The notes: generated by a model from the letters alone, not told the origin. 64,000 nucleotides of DNA from Nereocystis luetkeana (GCA_031213475.1 JARUPZ010000025.1:7326656-7390655); one strand, 5' to 3'; numbered from the stretch's first letter, positions 43,352-55,718 are shown. Translations and numbers: made by a program.

Positions 43352-43754
43352 ATTGCCTCAACGCCATCGAGAAAGCATAGGGCCAGCGCGTGGTCTACAA
43401 TGTATGGCCTCGCGGGTTGTTGAAAACTCCCACTTTAGTCGGCAATACGTGTATCCCGCGCCATGCGCGACTCGCGGAAGACTGCAAAATCACCTTCGGT
43501 CTTTAGGTAAATCAGGGAGAGCGGTATCGCCAGTTGTTTCCACGCCCCGAACCAATACCCCAGACAACACAGTAGAGTACTGTTAATAACCGCTTATAGT
43601 ATTATGCGCCAAAGATTTTTCCATCCGCTCCCCTTCCCCCTCCTCCGCTGAATCCCCCGCGATTGGCGCAAGAAATGTCTACCTGCTTGGTAGAAAACTA
43701 TAGTATACCCATTGCTGTCTCTGGAAGTCGCCACAACAGAAAAATTTATTTATT

Positions 43755-43990
43755 TAATTGGCGGCTGTCATCCATATGCAAATCCGTCTCGCAGGTGGTA
43801 CTTAGTAGATACCGCTCACCGTTGATGCGGCTCGCCCAACACCTCACGGAATCTCGTGCTTGGTGTAAGTACTGTCTCTCTCTCTGTTGGAAATCCGACG
43901 CGCCCCGTCCCGGCATTGTGGGGATGCGAGGGTCTATCGTCACACGACTGCAGATATGCATGATATGGGCATCCCCGACCCCCAACCCCT
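43755..43990 (+). repeat. Dispersed family F, copy 1
   Basis: Approximate reverse complement of 47,445-47,700. Shared phrases: cggcattgt.ggg.tgcgagggtct...gt.acacgact, cacctcacgg..t..cg.gcttggt and gcatgatat. A weaker piece occurs at 46,745-46,845. Confidence 0.65.
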
Positions 43991-43999
43991 TCCGTAACA

Positions 44000-45920
44000 C
44001 ACATACGTGTAAGTTGTTTAAGATAGATCACGACATCGGCCTCGTTACCAAAGTCTGTTAGGCCCCCACCATGTACACAGGTCCGTAATATGGTAAAATG
44101 CAGGCATGAGAGAAGACTCAACGTTCACAGTTATATTCCCCCACCAGGTCCTACTTCCCGATCGTCTACCCTCGTCCTCCACCCCCCCCCTGACAGACGG
44201 TCATTCGACATTCTGTTGTTGACCACATGCCGTATGTCTTATCTTAAAGCGATCACACGAAGATCGGCCTCATGACCAAGGTCACGTGGTCGAAAAAAGG
44301 CGCACGCACGGCCGTAACGTGATAAATATTAGATGCAGCCGGAAGGCTCAACTGTCGAAAGTAGGGTTTTCTCCGAGTATTGTTTTCACCCAACAGGTTC
44401 TCGTTTTGGACCAAACTGCATTGGTTCAGGAAACCCTAGGCCAGCACCCGTGGCATTTGGTTCACCACACGTGGTGTGTGCGCCCGAACCCTACGAGCAA
44501 GTAGGGCCCTGGAGGTGAATAGGCCGTCGTTACTCGATTCGCCTGTGTAAACAAAATTGCTTGGTGTACGAGGGTAGTAGTTATACAAGATAAAGTGAAA
44601 CGTGAAGGGTTTATGTGGTCCGCACGTGGGAGACTCAGCGATAATCACCATACTACGAAGCATAACGTTTGTGACGTTCCTGAACATCTCGAATTTGTTT
44701 TTTACGTGTCACCTACGTCGGTACCACGACAAGCGCAAATTCCGTTGCATGCTCATCGAAGCTACTGTGGTAATTCTTCTCCTTTAGGCCTCGGCTCTGC
44801 ATGAGTGCCAGCTTGTTCCCCACACGAAAGCACGAACTACACGATCTTAGTGACAGTATCACATCGACCACTGGTGGTACCGTGGATCCATGAGTGTTTG
44901 CCCTCAGTCATGGGATTGTTGTAATTGAAATATTCGTCTCCGTCGTCGACAACCAACCTCCAACAACATCAGATCGCCCCACGCCTCAGGAGAACAAAAC
45001 TCGGCGTATTCCGCCACAGAATGAGCGAACAAATGGGATTGTGTCGCGGAGAGGCACGCGTGTGGAGGCTAGCTTTATCGACGATTGCTCGGGATAAAAG
45101 GATAACCCACTCGATATAATGTAGCTTTGCTGTCCACTGCTATCGAGGAACCCGCGTTGTTCGTGGTAGGCGGAGTGACACACCTGGTATCACATTTGCA
45201 CCGCCACCCGTATTTTTTACAGAAGTCTTTTATCGTTATCGAATCGGCGTAAACAAAAAGCAGCGCCCCCCCCCAACACAATACCATGCGGCGAGGCAGC
45301 CGCCACCGAGGCCGTGGCCTCCATTGTCTCGGATGGGGCAGGGCTCTCTGACGTTTATCTGCTGTACTCTGCCAGTGTCTTTCCTGTTGTGCGATCCCTT
45401 CTACGGCAGCGGGCTTTGTCTCCGATCTAATGTTACTGTTGGGTACTCAAAACGAACGCTACTATTGCTGCCCTCCAGTAGTAGAGAGGGACATGTTTAT
45501 TTTTCTGCGTATTTGTCGGGAACGGCACAGATGTACACGCAGGCGAAGGATGGCTACGGGCGACCGCTCACACAGGCGGGCGGTTCAGCGGTCGCCAGTG
45601 GGGTGGGGTACTATCGGCAGATAGTAGTTCAACCGTAGCTGGTGGGAGTGGATGTGATCGGCGTACTCGTGTACTGTAGTTGCTCATATTTCTGTTTTTC
45701 GTATCCAGTACGTTTGATTCGATTCTTCGTTGTTCTTTCCGCTTTATATAGATGAAAACACTCGACAAACACATGTTGACGCCTCTCATGAATATCCTGC
45801 TGGGCGAGGTTCTAGCGATACTTATACAATATTCCCAGAATAGTACAGTACGTTATGACTACTGTAGTTCGTTTGCGTAGACATAATCGGGCGGGACTGG
45901 CGTTGGTGTCGTGTGCGTTG
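44000..45920. other. Unannotated stretch, no gene supported
   Basis: Only short ORFs, none recognised. No repeat shared with the rest of the window was noticed. Confidence 0.4.
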
Positions 45921-45921
45921 A

Positions 45922-46386
45922 CAACGGTGGGCGCAAGTGAAAGAAATACTTGGCAATCACACTCAGGCGCCAGGCGAGTTCTTCCTAGATGGAGTCCAGA
46001 CCTTCGGCCACGATCTTCATGCCCTCCGGTTCCCACAATGGAGCTATCCTTGCTATGATGCCGCAGTTCAGGCTGGCAATGATGTTGCCGTGTGTGAGAT
46101 GCGTCGGAAATGGGCCTGGATAGTTGCGCTTCATCAGGCCGTGCGTCGAAATGAGATGGGGGCAAAGGCAGCAGAGACAGCGCTGGAAACCTGGTTACAA
46201 CAAAACGTGCAACAGCAGGTGTGTGAGGAGCGGTTGTTTGTTCTCGAGAGAAGAAAAATCGAATCGAATGCCACTTGTTCTTGCGCGGCCAGTTCAGAAC
46301 AACAAATATTGAGTGGTCTATTACAACTGCGAGATCATGCAAACGTGGGCTCACTCAGTCTTACCCCTTGTCATGTGACTGCCTGA
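45922..46386 (+). CDS. Unidentified coding-like ORF (about 154 codons)
   Basis: The frame is open from after TGA at 45,919-45,921 to TGA at 46,384-46,386. The second half looks like an amphipathic helix or coiled segment (ETALETWLQQNVQQQVCEER), with balanced acidic and basic residues. All Gln codons are CAA/CAG. It lacks an ATG near the 5' end, so an upstream exon may exist. The minus strand is also open for 180 codons but is His/Arg/Ser-rich and less protein-like. Function unknown. Confidence 0.42.
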   Translation, partial: QRWAQVKEILGNHTQAPGEFFLDGVQTFGHDLHALRFPQWSYPCYDAAVQAGNDVAVCEMRRKWAWIVALHQAVRRNEMGAKAAETALETWLQQNVQQQVCEERLFVLERRKIESNATCSCAASSEQQILSGLLQLRDHANVGSLSLTPCHVTA

Positions 46387-46744
46387 ACTAAAATACGATA
46401 GGGCCTTCCTTACCGCCTAGGGATTGGTAAAAACTCGTTCGTAGCCATTGCTGACTTGAATCGTTTGTGACGGTGGCCAGAAGGATCTAGGCGTACCGGC
46501 AATCCGAAGCACTTTCTGGCACCAACATTACGGGCAGTTATCGTCAATACGTGTCTGCTTTGGTCAAGAAACTGCCCATGGGCGTGACCGTGGTTGGCCA
46601 GTCTCGCGACAAACGTCATACCTCGTAAAATGCCGGGTGCGTAAATGTACCTATAGTGCTCACACGAAGAACGGCCCAGAGAACAAGGCGGATTGCGCAG
46701 ACCCAGCAAGGGATCTGGATTGGGCGGCCGGCGGGGCGGGGGCT

Positions 46745-46845
46745 TGGGGTAATCAGTTTCATGCATGCCCGTAGTCGCACAATGATATAATCTCACATCT
46801 ATCTCTACAACGCCGGGACGGAGCACGTCGGGTTTTCACCAACAA
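46745..46845 (-). repeat. Dispersed family F, fragment
   Basis: Shares catgc.cgtagtcg.ac.atgatat and cgccgggacggagc.cg.cgggtt with the 47.5-kb copy. Confidence 0.5.
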
Positions 46846-48338
46846 GGGAGATATGTGCGCCTTATTCCTGTCACCACATGGTTTGCCGTTATTTTGTCCT
46901 TGGTTGGAGGATGTCGCCTTCTGGTGTGTTTTGTATCTGCTGTGTGATACGGCGCTCGAGTGGTGGTGGCGGGTGGTTGGTGAATAAACTCTCGTCGTTT
47001 GAGGGGCGGGAGGGTATTTGTTTCATGCCTCTATGACCCATCTTTGGTTGGCGTTTCAATAGGTTGTCGTGATGTTTAATATCTAGGTTATATCAAATGG
47101 GGGACGCCGGGAGGAGTCTCTCTAAAGCAATTCGAGCACACTGGGGAGGGTTTGTGGATACGTCGTTGTACCATCCTCGATTGGCATTAGTGAAGTACGC
47201 TATTAGGTAGCGGCTAGACTACTCATGCTTATATCATAGCTAGTTTTGGACGCCGGGAGGGCGGTAAGGAGTTCTCTCTTGCAGTTCTGTCACGATCCTC
47301 ATTTGTGTCGTTGCCAACGATGAAACAATAGCCGTTGGGGGTTGCGGGCAGGGGAGCAGAGGAACTGGGTTGATGCATTTCTTAACATGCTGTAGCCTTT
47401 GTTGTCGAATTTGTTTCCTGGCGGCGTTCTGGTTCTCGATTGCCGTAGCGCAGGTATGTCGTGGACGGGTGAGGGTGGTAGAGATGTACTCGATATCATG
47501 CATGGCCGTAGTCGTGTGACCACAGACCCTCGCACCCCTACAATGCCCGGACGGAGCATGCCGGGTTCTCACCGACCAGGCAGACATTGCTTGTACCAAG
47601 CGCGAAGCGCCGTGAGGTGTCCGGCGAGTCGCATGTGAAGGGTGAGCTGCATCCAGAACCGCTTGTGAGGCGAACTTGCATACGGATGACAGCTTCAATG
47701 AGTTAATTTATTATCCAGTGTAGCCACTTCCAATGACGGCGATGGGAGCACTATGTAGCTGCCTCTTGGGTGTCGTAAAATGAACACTACGTGATACGAT
47801 CATTCCCACTTGTGCGGAGTAAATAATATTCACTTCGCACAAATAATCTAACTCGACAACCAGCTGTGGGCGACCGCCAAAAAACGAACAAATAAACAAA
47901 CAAACGGTACCCTGGTTGCCTAGCTCACGTAGTGCGCGGCATGGTTTCTAGTATCGTTCCCGACCGACGCCAACCCAACCTGGGGGGGGGGGGGATATGA
48001 TGTGCTTGCACCTAAGCCGTAGACTGGCCTGGCGTTTTTCTCTCCTGTGGCAGGCGGCGCGTGTGTCGTGGCGACACGGGGGCGGGGCGGATTGGGTGAA
48101 AGGAATGTTAATGCGCTCCAACCTTGATCGACACGGATTGCTGCCTTAAATCGTGATTTATCGTTTGTTTGTTTCGCGTGCTTGGGGACAGGGGACGGCT
48201 GGGAGAGGTTTCCCGGTTTGTGGCCAACGTCCACACGCCGAAGAATGGGACTCTGTTTTAATCGGTTGTTGCGATCGGCGCTTGCGTGGGGTTTGTTAGC
48301 AATGTGGTGTGCGTGTTGTTGTGGGGTCCGAGCGGCAG
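46846..48338. other. Spacer with dispersed family F copy 2 (47,445-47,700, minus)
   Basis: Apart from the family F repeat there is no supported gene. ORFs of up to 152 codons on the minus strand overlap the repeat and are probably part of it. Confidence 0.5.
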
Positions 48339-48965
48339 ATGCTGTTGTGCTTTGATCTCCAAGCCGTAGGACTGACTGATGTTTTGTTCTGCTGCTGCCG
48401 TGGGCATCTCGCGGACCCGGGCAAATTCTTCGTGGACTCTGGGAAGAAGTCTTGTTCTTATCGTTTTTATCCCTCCATGCCTTACCTTGACTGCCGTGTT
48501 CTAGTGTTCCTGGGGTGGGATTTATTAGGTCTGGGCGATATTAGTGTTTGTGCATCTACTGTTGCCCTGACTCCCATGTTGCCCCCTTCTTGCGGTTGGT
48601 TTATGCGTCGTGGCGGCAAAGGGGGTGTCCTTACGTTGGTTGGTGAACCCTGCGGGAACGAGTATCTTAAAACGTATTAGGTAATTCCTGATTCTGCGGG
48701 GTTTAGGGCGGAGAACGGCTTGCAGACCGAACTACTGACGTCACACTCGACCGGAAGACCGCGAGGCGCTTTCGGGGGGGGGGGTGAGGGGTTCCACGGT
48801 CAACCGGCGTTATACTTCAGCAACCTCAACTTCCTTCCGTGGGTCACATACGGAGCAGCAGCGCTCAACGTGAAAGTTTCGGGGGGATACACCCACAGGG
48901 AATTTGGAACCTCACGTGTAAAGCAGTACATGGCATGCAAGGAGGTATACAAGGTATACGATTGA
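48339..48965 (+). pseudogene. Unidentified ORF interrupted by one in-frame TAG
   Basis: From the ATG at 48,339 one frame runs to TGA at 48,963, broken only by TAG at 48,678-48,680. Both sides look like protein: before the stop, GHLADPGKFFVDSGKKSC; after it, PALYFSNLNFLPWVTYGAAA and REFGTSRVKQYMACKEVYK. GC-biased third positions continue across the stop. The first 20 residues are hydrophobic and Cys-rich. The TAG could be a nonsense change, or tattag/gtaatt could mark an exon edge. I recognise no family. Confidence 0.45.
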
Positions 48966-49065
48966 AGGGCTTACTGGCTCATGCAGTGTGTCTGCCCCTT
49001 CTTTGCTTTCAATCGCCGTCCAGCATGTTGTTGTATATGAAATATATCGATACTTGCTCCTACTA

Positions 49066-49170
49066 TTACGGGGGACCATAGTTAATAGGACCAAATTTTG
49101 TTAGTAAAAATGTTTAAATATATAGGTTTTTATGTATACCACAGGTCCTATTAACTATGGTCCCCCGTAA
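49066..49170 (+). mobile_element. MITE-A copy 5
   Basis: A 105-bp element with perfect TTACGGGGGACC / GGTCCCCCGTAA ends. TA flanks lie at 49,064-49,065 and 49,171-49,172. The outer flank (ctac/tagc) extends the palindrome by one base. Confidence 0.94.
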
Positions 49171-49537
49171 TAGCTGCTACCACAGTGTTTTTAATACCTC
49201 TCTCTACATTGTGGGATACATCGTACTTCATTCGCCGGAAATACACATGAGCACTTCTAGGCACCAACAAAAAAACAGACAGTGTCATATTGAATGATTA
49301 CCGTGGAACCAAAGTAATGTAGGATACGTACATACTATTGAGTGACTGGGGATACCTACGAATATACGATACTACATGTACTTCGGCTGAAAACACGTGG
49401 TAAGTAGCTTGTTTACAAATACCAGACATATTGACGCTTCATAATGTCTGCAGCGTATTTTTAGATCATCTATATATAAATCGTCCCAGCATAGCATCCA
49501 CTGTGAATAATAAATCTGTAGAAGCATGGAATCCAAG

Positions 49538-49888
49538 CCGGTCGCCCCGGTGATTCAAGTGGTTACCCTCGAACTATACTTGTGTTTGAGTCTTGGGTTC
49601 GAGCCCCAGGTGGGTCGGACATTTGACTTTATTTCCAAAAATAAAAATAAAAAGGATTCAATTGTTGAGAGCGCCTTGCAGCGTGGGTAGGCACAATTCG
49701 ATGCCAGTCGACGAGGGAAGAAAATGCTGAAATCTTCTCGCGATAAAATTGAAGGCACGTACCGTAGCGGGAAGGGGGTAAAAAAGCCTGCTATGTGACC
49801 CCGGATCTGAGTTACGAGTTGGGAGGAGAGAGAGAAGACGATGCGCGAAGATAATAAATGGGATGAGCAAAAAAATAAATAAAAATGT
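49538..49888 (+). mobile_element. SINE1, second full copy
   Basis: The same tRNA-like head as the 10.7-kb copy (ggtgattcaagtggtta; B-box ggttcgagccc) and the same body. It has an extra A/T-rich insertion of about 35 bp (actttatttcc...ggattcaa) between head and body, and ends with gcaaaaaaataaataaaaa. Confidence 0.85.
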
Positions 49889-50439
49889 CTGAACACTGCA
49901 AGCTCGGTACCATGTCAATGCATGGAAGCTTGGCGTGTACGTCCTCCCACCAGCTAGGTTCTTCCTCTCTAGGTCCCCACCGTATTAGTATGTCGAATGA
50001 CAACATGACTTGATTGAGATATTGCAGAGGTAGTATCTAACTCGAGAAGCTCTGAAACGTTCCCAAAAAGTGAGTTTGTCACAGAGTCCTATGGCCTATC
50101 GTAAGCGTTGTTCGAAAGCATTGCAAAACAACCGAGAGTATCGATATTGAGTTGGTATTTAGAACCCCCGTGAGTCAAAAACTAAAATGGTCAGAACATG
50201 ATTGTTCTATCGTAGTATGCATATGAGCTACAGCACGTAAAAAACACCTACATACTCACAGGAATGCTTATAAACCAGTAGAGGAAGCAAATGCATTGGT
50301 GGCTTCCGCCGCTGAAAAATAAGTCTCCGCTGCTTCTCACTTCCGTGGAAGCCCCCAATATGTTTACTCTGGTGGAAAAATCACGTTTGCTAGGTCCCGT
50401 CAAAGATTCAATCTGTTTCCCTTTTGTCGTCGAAGACAG

Positions 50440-50690
50440 ATGAAACACCTTAGTATTTGCAAAAGTACGTGGAAGCGCGTGGAAGCCATTGGAAGGAGTA
50501 CGAGTACGTCCTATTTTTTGGGAGTAAGTGGACGTAGTTGGAAGAAAGTGAAACCCAAGGGCGGGTCATGGCAGTCCGTGGAAGTGAACGCATCTCTTTG
50601 CAAGCTTCCGGGGAAGCGCTACTAGAAGCTCCCACCGAAGCTTCCAAGGTTAGGTCCTGTAGGGTTTGTGGATTTAGGGTTAGGGTATGG
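50440..50690. repeat. Family K1 (GGAAGC-type) diverged array, part of a compound block
   Basis: Degenerate gtggaag / cttcc units lead into the K2 array at 50,690. They share the K1 phrase but few complete ggaagcttcc palindromes remain. Confidence 0.55.
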
Positions 50691-51228
50691 GTGTCCACAG
50701 AACTTACAGAAGTTCCGGGTTAGGGTATAAAACCCTTACAGAACTCACAGAAGTTCCGGGTATTGTGGCCCGGGCGTACAGAACTCACAGAAGTTCCGGT
50801 CAGGTATAAAAACATTGCACCGGTACCCCGGGTGTTGTGAAACCGGGCGTACAGAACTGACAGATGTTCCGGGTACGGGTATTAAGGTCGTACAGAACTC
50901 ACAGAAGTTCCGGGTACGGGTATAAAACCCTTGCAGAACTCACAGAAGTTCCGGGTATTGTGGCACGGGCGTACAGAACTCACAGAAGTTCTAGGCAGAT
51001 GTAAAAAAGGTGTACCAGTACCCCGGGTATTGTGGCTCGGTCGCATAGAACTTACAGAAAATCTGGGTACGGGTATGAAGGTCGCACAGAACTCACAGAA
51101 GTTCCGGGTATTGTGACACGGGCGTACAGAACTCGAGAAGTTCTGATTGTGGCCCGGGTGTACAGAACTCACAGAAGTTCCAATTGTGGCACGGGCGTAC
51201 AGAACGTACTCAAAATCCGGGTAGTACC
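50690..51228. repeat. Family K2 array (cagaactcacagaagttccggg), about 12 units
   Basis: Units containing gtacagaactcacagaagtt followed by ccgggta(c/t) and variable ttgtggcacgggc or atgaaggtc spacers, spaced about 35-80 bp apart. The core gaact-(t/c)(a/c)acaga-agttc is an imperfect palindrome. Early units also carry ttagggttagggta. Confidence 0.9.
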
Positions 51229-51786
51229 CTGGTTAATACCCACCTCAAGGGGGCAAAAAATCAACAGATTTACTGGTCAAACAAATACATAAAATGCCCT
51301 TCGAAATACTGCGATTGGTGTACTGCAAACACGACACACAATGTAATACCGGTAATAACGCGTATATACCATGCACGTACCATTGTGTAGGTCATTTCTG
51401 TTGTAGCTGTATTTCCCGATTTTCACGGTAAGGACCGTTCTAACTTCATGGGAACGACTTCCGCGGTCATCGTTTTACCTCCCAAATCAAGGTACTTGTA
51501 TGCCGTTCCGCAAGAACAAAACCTTGTACTATTACTATTAATTATACTACTTCAGGTACTTGCAGTACTTTCTATGGAAAGCCCGAAAGTCCTCCCAAAA
51601 CCGGGAAAAAAACTAAAAACGAAGCTATATATATGCCGATCACAATTACTAATGTATGAGAATCTAACAATATTACTCACAGCGGTGTTGAGTACCACCA
51701 TCTGTAGGTGTCGAATAGTAGCAGTCTAATACTAATCTACAGTGCAGCTGCAGCCAGAACAGCAGCCCCCCCCCACCCAGACTTCG

Positions 51787-52048
51787 TCAGCCCTCGTCCA
51801 TGCCCATGTCTCGAGTAGTTGATGCCGCAGGATTGTTCAGCACGTCAAAGGCGGCTTCAGCTGCCACCAAGTCAGCGTCCTTCCCGGTGAACCGCGCCGG
51901 CAGACATGCCCGAATATCCTTCGTAGCGATCATGGGGATAGCCCCGTAGTCGGGGATGTGCTCGAAGGCGGCCTTGAGGAACATCACCATCTCCACCCAG
52001 TATGTGTCGATCCCACTCCGGTTTGGAACGAGAAGGATACCGCAAGCA
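51787..52048 (-). CDS. Candidate terminal exon of an unidentified minus-strand gene
   Basis: On the minus strand cgatttcag is a clear acceptor, followed by one frame of 87 codons to TGA at 51,787-51,789 (plus coordinates). The peptide looks natural (PNRSGIDTYWVEMVMFLKAA, then ARFTGKDADLVAAEAAFDVL). All Gln-free; third positions are GC-rich. The codon is split at the junction (one base carried in). The upstream exon was not identified. Family unknown. Confidence 0.5.
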
Positions 52049-52619
52049 CTGAAATCGCGCTCAACCGCCGGTGTATCAGCGTGCGTTGCTTCAGATCTTA
52101 GTATAGACGAAAACAAATTAAAATTGAAATCGACTTTGAACCAACCCCCGACTACGGCCATGCGTGAAATAAGTACTGGTACAGCACATCCCACTCATAT
52201 TTAATAAATAAGAATACGATAGTGTACGAGTGAAAAAACGAAACCTCTACGAGCACGTACGTACGTGCGTATCATAAGTTGCGCTCCTTGTGATATTATT
52301 GCATTATTTCTTTACGCATCAAACCAGGTAGTACCTGGTATATTATTAACATGTATATACATACGACGTATATACGAGCTGTAATTTCGTAATTTCGTTT
52401 TTGGTGTGACACTGGTGAGACATGACGTCAGAATGCATAACATCCCTCCTCAACAAATAGGTCGAGAGGCATGTCAAGCAAGGGTGAGGGGCCGAAGGTT
52501 CCACACTAAAACCTAGTAATTTGGTGTCAATCACGGTCTGTCAAGGCAAAGCTGCTGTCTGCCAAGGGTTGAAAGTCCGGGCTCCCGACATGTTTGCTCC
52601 TCAACACCATCCTAATCTT

Positions 52620-53030
52620 TACCGGCACCCCGGGTATTGTGCCGAGGGTACACCCTCACCCCGGGTGTTTTGGCGAAGGTGTTACAGAACTGAAGTTCCG
52701 GGTACGGGTATAGATGTCTTACTGAACTTACAGAAATCCCGCGTACGTGTATAAAACCCTTACAGAACCCACGGAAGTTCCGGGTATTGTGTCACGGGCG
52801 TACAGAACTCACAGAAGTTCCGGGCGGGTAAAACGTTGTACCGCTACCCCGGGTATAGTGAACCGGGGCGTACAGAACTTACAGAAGTTCCGGGTACGGG
52901 TATGAAGGTAGTACAGAACTCACAGAAGTTCGGGGTACGGGTAAAAATGTCTTACAGAACTTACAGAAGTTCTTCTGTAGGGTATTTCCCAGGCAAATAC
53001 CCCGGGTATAGTTCAGAACCTAATCTTAGA
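52620..53030. repeat. Family K2 array, copy 3
   Basis: Seven or more gtacagaact-acagaagttccggg units ending with ggtatttcccaggcaaataccccgggta, which also ends the 2.6-kb copy. K1 units follow directly at about 53,030. Confidence 0.88.
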
Positions 53031-53735
53031 AGCTTCCATAAGAAGCATCAGTGGAAGTTTCCAATCCCATCGAAAATTGAAGCTTTCCACTGCTCCCATT
53101 GGATATAATCTATTAAAGTGGCGAAAGCTTCCATGAAAGTTATGGAGGCTAATATGCAGGGGTTGGAACCTTAAATGGAAGTGGCAGAAGCTTCCACGGA
53201 AGTGGAAGCAGCTTCCATGGAAGTAAGCAGTGGGAAACTCCGTTGGAAGTGCCGTACAAGTGGCAGTGGAAGTTTCCATGGAAGCCCCCGTGTACGTCCG
53301 CGGAAGAAGCTTGCATGGAAGCTTCCGTGGAAGCAGTGGGAGCTTCCAGGAACAGGCTGAAATGTTGTGGAATTACTCTAAAATAAAAAGAAGTGCGCAG
53401 AAGCCAATGGAATTGAGTGACGTTCCTCGGAAGTTTCCATGAGAGCTCCCACTGCCACTTTCATGACACTTTCACAGAAGGTTCCACTACAAACTTTTAT
53501 GGAAGCTTCCAGCTTCCATGGAAGTGGAGTTTCCACAGAAGCGGTAAAAAATCTCATAGAAGTCACTGACGCTTGCACCACCTGCATGGAAGCTTCCACC
53601 ACTTCCATGGAAGCTTCCACAATTTTTTGGAAGCTTCCGTCGAAGTAGGAGAAGTTTTTATGGAAGCGGTGGAAGCTTCCATGCAAATTGTGGAAGCTTC
53701 CTTGGAAGATTCCACCTACTTCCACGAAAAAAGCC
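53030..53735. repeat. GGAAGCTTCC palindrome array (family K1), copy 3
   Basis: Same composition as 41,790-42,560: ttccatggaagcttccac units on both strands with scattered degenerate spacers. ORFs on both strands are repeat-derived. Confidence 0.9.
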
Positions 53736-54289
53736 AAAAAAACACCAGACACGGTGTGTAGAGAGGCATTGAATCGTTGATAAGAGGGGATGGGGGAGGG
53801 GGTCGTGTTCATAGAGTTGAGGACGGGTCCAGTTGGTTGAACTGGGAAGACAGAAGTAGGGAAGGGTTGAGATAGAAAGGAAGCAAACCATACAATACCG
53901 TACGGAGGTCTCAACTCGTAGGTGTGGACTAGTTGGGGTCTGGCACTAGGTAGGAGGTCGGCGAGTTACAAGCACAGCCCACCCGCCCGGCTTCCTTGGG
54001 GGGGGAAGTACGGTAGGCTTTACTGTAGAAGATCGCTGTCTTTACCGGGTGTGAGTTATATATGCTAAGTTGAGTGTGGATAAGGTCCAGCACTTGTTGT
54101 CAACAATTCAAAATTCATGAGCAAAAGAAATACCGATTCTTCGTGTTGGAATTTGGGATTGACGTGACTTGGCAATTATTTTTCTGATGGTCCTTGGGAT
54201 TACCTTGTTGGCAATTATTTATGATACTTCGTATACTACTGTATTTGGCACTTGCCGTTTTGTCTAGCAATATGTGATGATATATTGAT

Positions 54290-54434
54290 AGTTATATTGC
54301 CCTCGATGAAATGCATTCGAGCGCTGTTCTCAGTTTGCTTGTCTTGTGTTTTGTGAAGTCGAAGTTGGAGTTGGTGCGAGTGCCGAGAAGACCAGTCGGC
54401 ACCGGCAGCGAGGGCACCCCAGCAAGCGGGGTTT
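54290..54434. repeat. Dispersed family C, unique head
   Basis: Inverse of the 29.0-29.2 kb end of the single copy at 28,770. Confidence 0.65.
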
Positions 54435-54974
54435 GGCTCAGACTGAACGCCTGTTTTTTGTTCCTTGGAAAACCATAAAGAAAAGGCCCGCGCTTCGCGC
54501 TCGCGTGCTTGATTTTAAACACAGTTACTATATCACGGGACATATTGGTATGCCAGTACAGCAGTACGATAGCACGGCGGGAGCAGGACGCCCCATTCCC
54601 CAACAGCCATCAATAGGTTGTGATTTGCCCGGCCCATACGGGGGTATACGGGAAAGCACGCCTGCCTATATCTGTATTTCGCAGAATGTCTCTCCTCGCC
54701 TCTGGCTCAGACTGAACGCCTGCTTTTTGTTTCTTGGTTAACCAAAAAGAAAAGGCCCGCGCTTCGCGCTCGCGCGCTTGATTGTTAAACACGGTTACTA
54801 TATTACGGGACATAGTGGTAGGCCAGTACAGCAGTACGATAGCACGGCGGGAGCAGGACGCCCCATTCCCCAACAGCCATCAATAGGTTGTGGTTTGCCC
54901 GGCCCATACGGGGGTATACGGGAAAGCACGCCTGCCGATATCTGTATCTCGCAGAATGTCTCTCCTCGCCTCTA
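54435..54974. repeat. 269-bp tandem duplication within family C
   Basis: Units begin at 54,435 and 54,704 with ggctcagactgaacgcctg and end tctctcctcgcctct. They differ by few substitutions (for example tatctgtatttc / tatctgtatctc). The single copy at 28.8 kb has only one unit. Confidence 0.85.
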
Positions 54975-55718
54975 AGAAAAGCCCACGGTTCGCGGCTCCG
55001 GATCCGAGCGACGATGGAAGCCCGAAGCCTGCCCGTCGCCACGTACGGAAAGACACACTCCTTTCACGAAGCATGTTATCATAACGCCATGTAGACTCCA
55101 GGAAGTGGTGGATCAGCAGGTTCAGCTACCAAGAAATAGTATTGGGCAGGTATTCATTTTCTGAAATCGGGGAGACAGAAGATACATGTCTGTACCACAC
55201 AGAGGGTCGGAAAGTAAAAGCGAATTACTTTTCGTCTTGAAGTTGATGCAACTCAGACTTTTTTCGTCTGCTAGCGGTATTGGTGATGCACCAGGCTCTG
55301 TGACAGCCTCCTATTTCATATTACGAGTAGAAGAGTGGGAATGATGAAAGTGGCAGATCTACGGTGGCATACAGCACCAATGGTCTCGCGCGAGGTTTCT
55401 TGACATGTATTGCGCTTGTACGCACGACGCTTACAAAGTAATCCAGACTCGCATTTAATTGAATATGTACTTATTTTGGCAATGATTGGAGAAAAAAATA
55501 CCTATCGAGTATTACACGATGCCAAAATATGTAACGACCAGCGCGAATTATGGTTTTTCCCAAAATAAGTACATGGGTCGACACGTTTCCGACCAAGTAC
55601 GTACAGTATAGTCAGAGAGCCGTGACGACGCTCTGTTGTTGCTGACCAGTTGAAAAACATGTCGGTTGTTTATTGCAACAAGTTGAACGACATATTGACA
55701 AGAGATTGCAACCACAGT

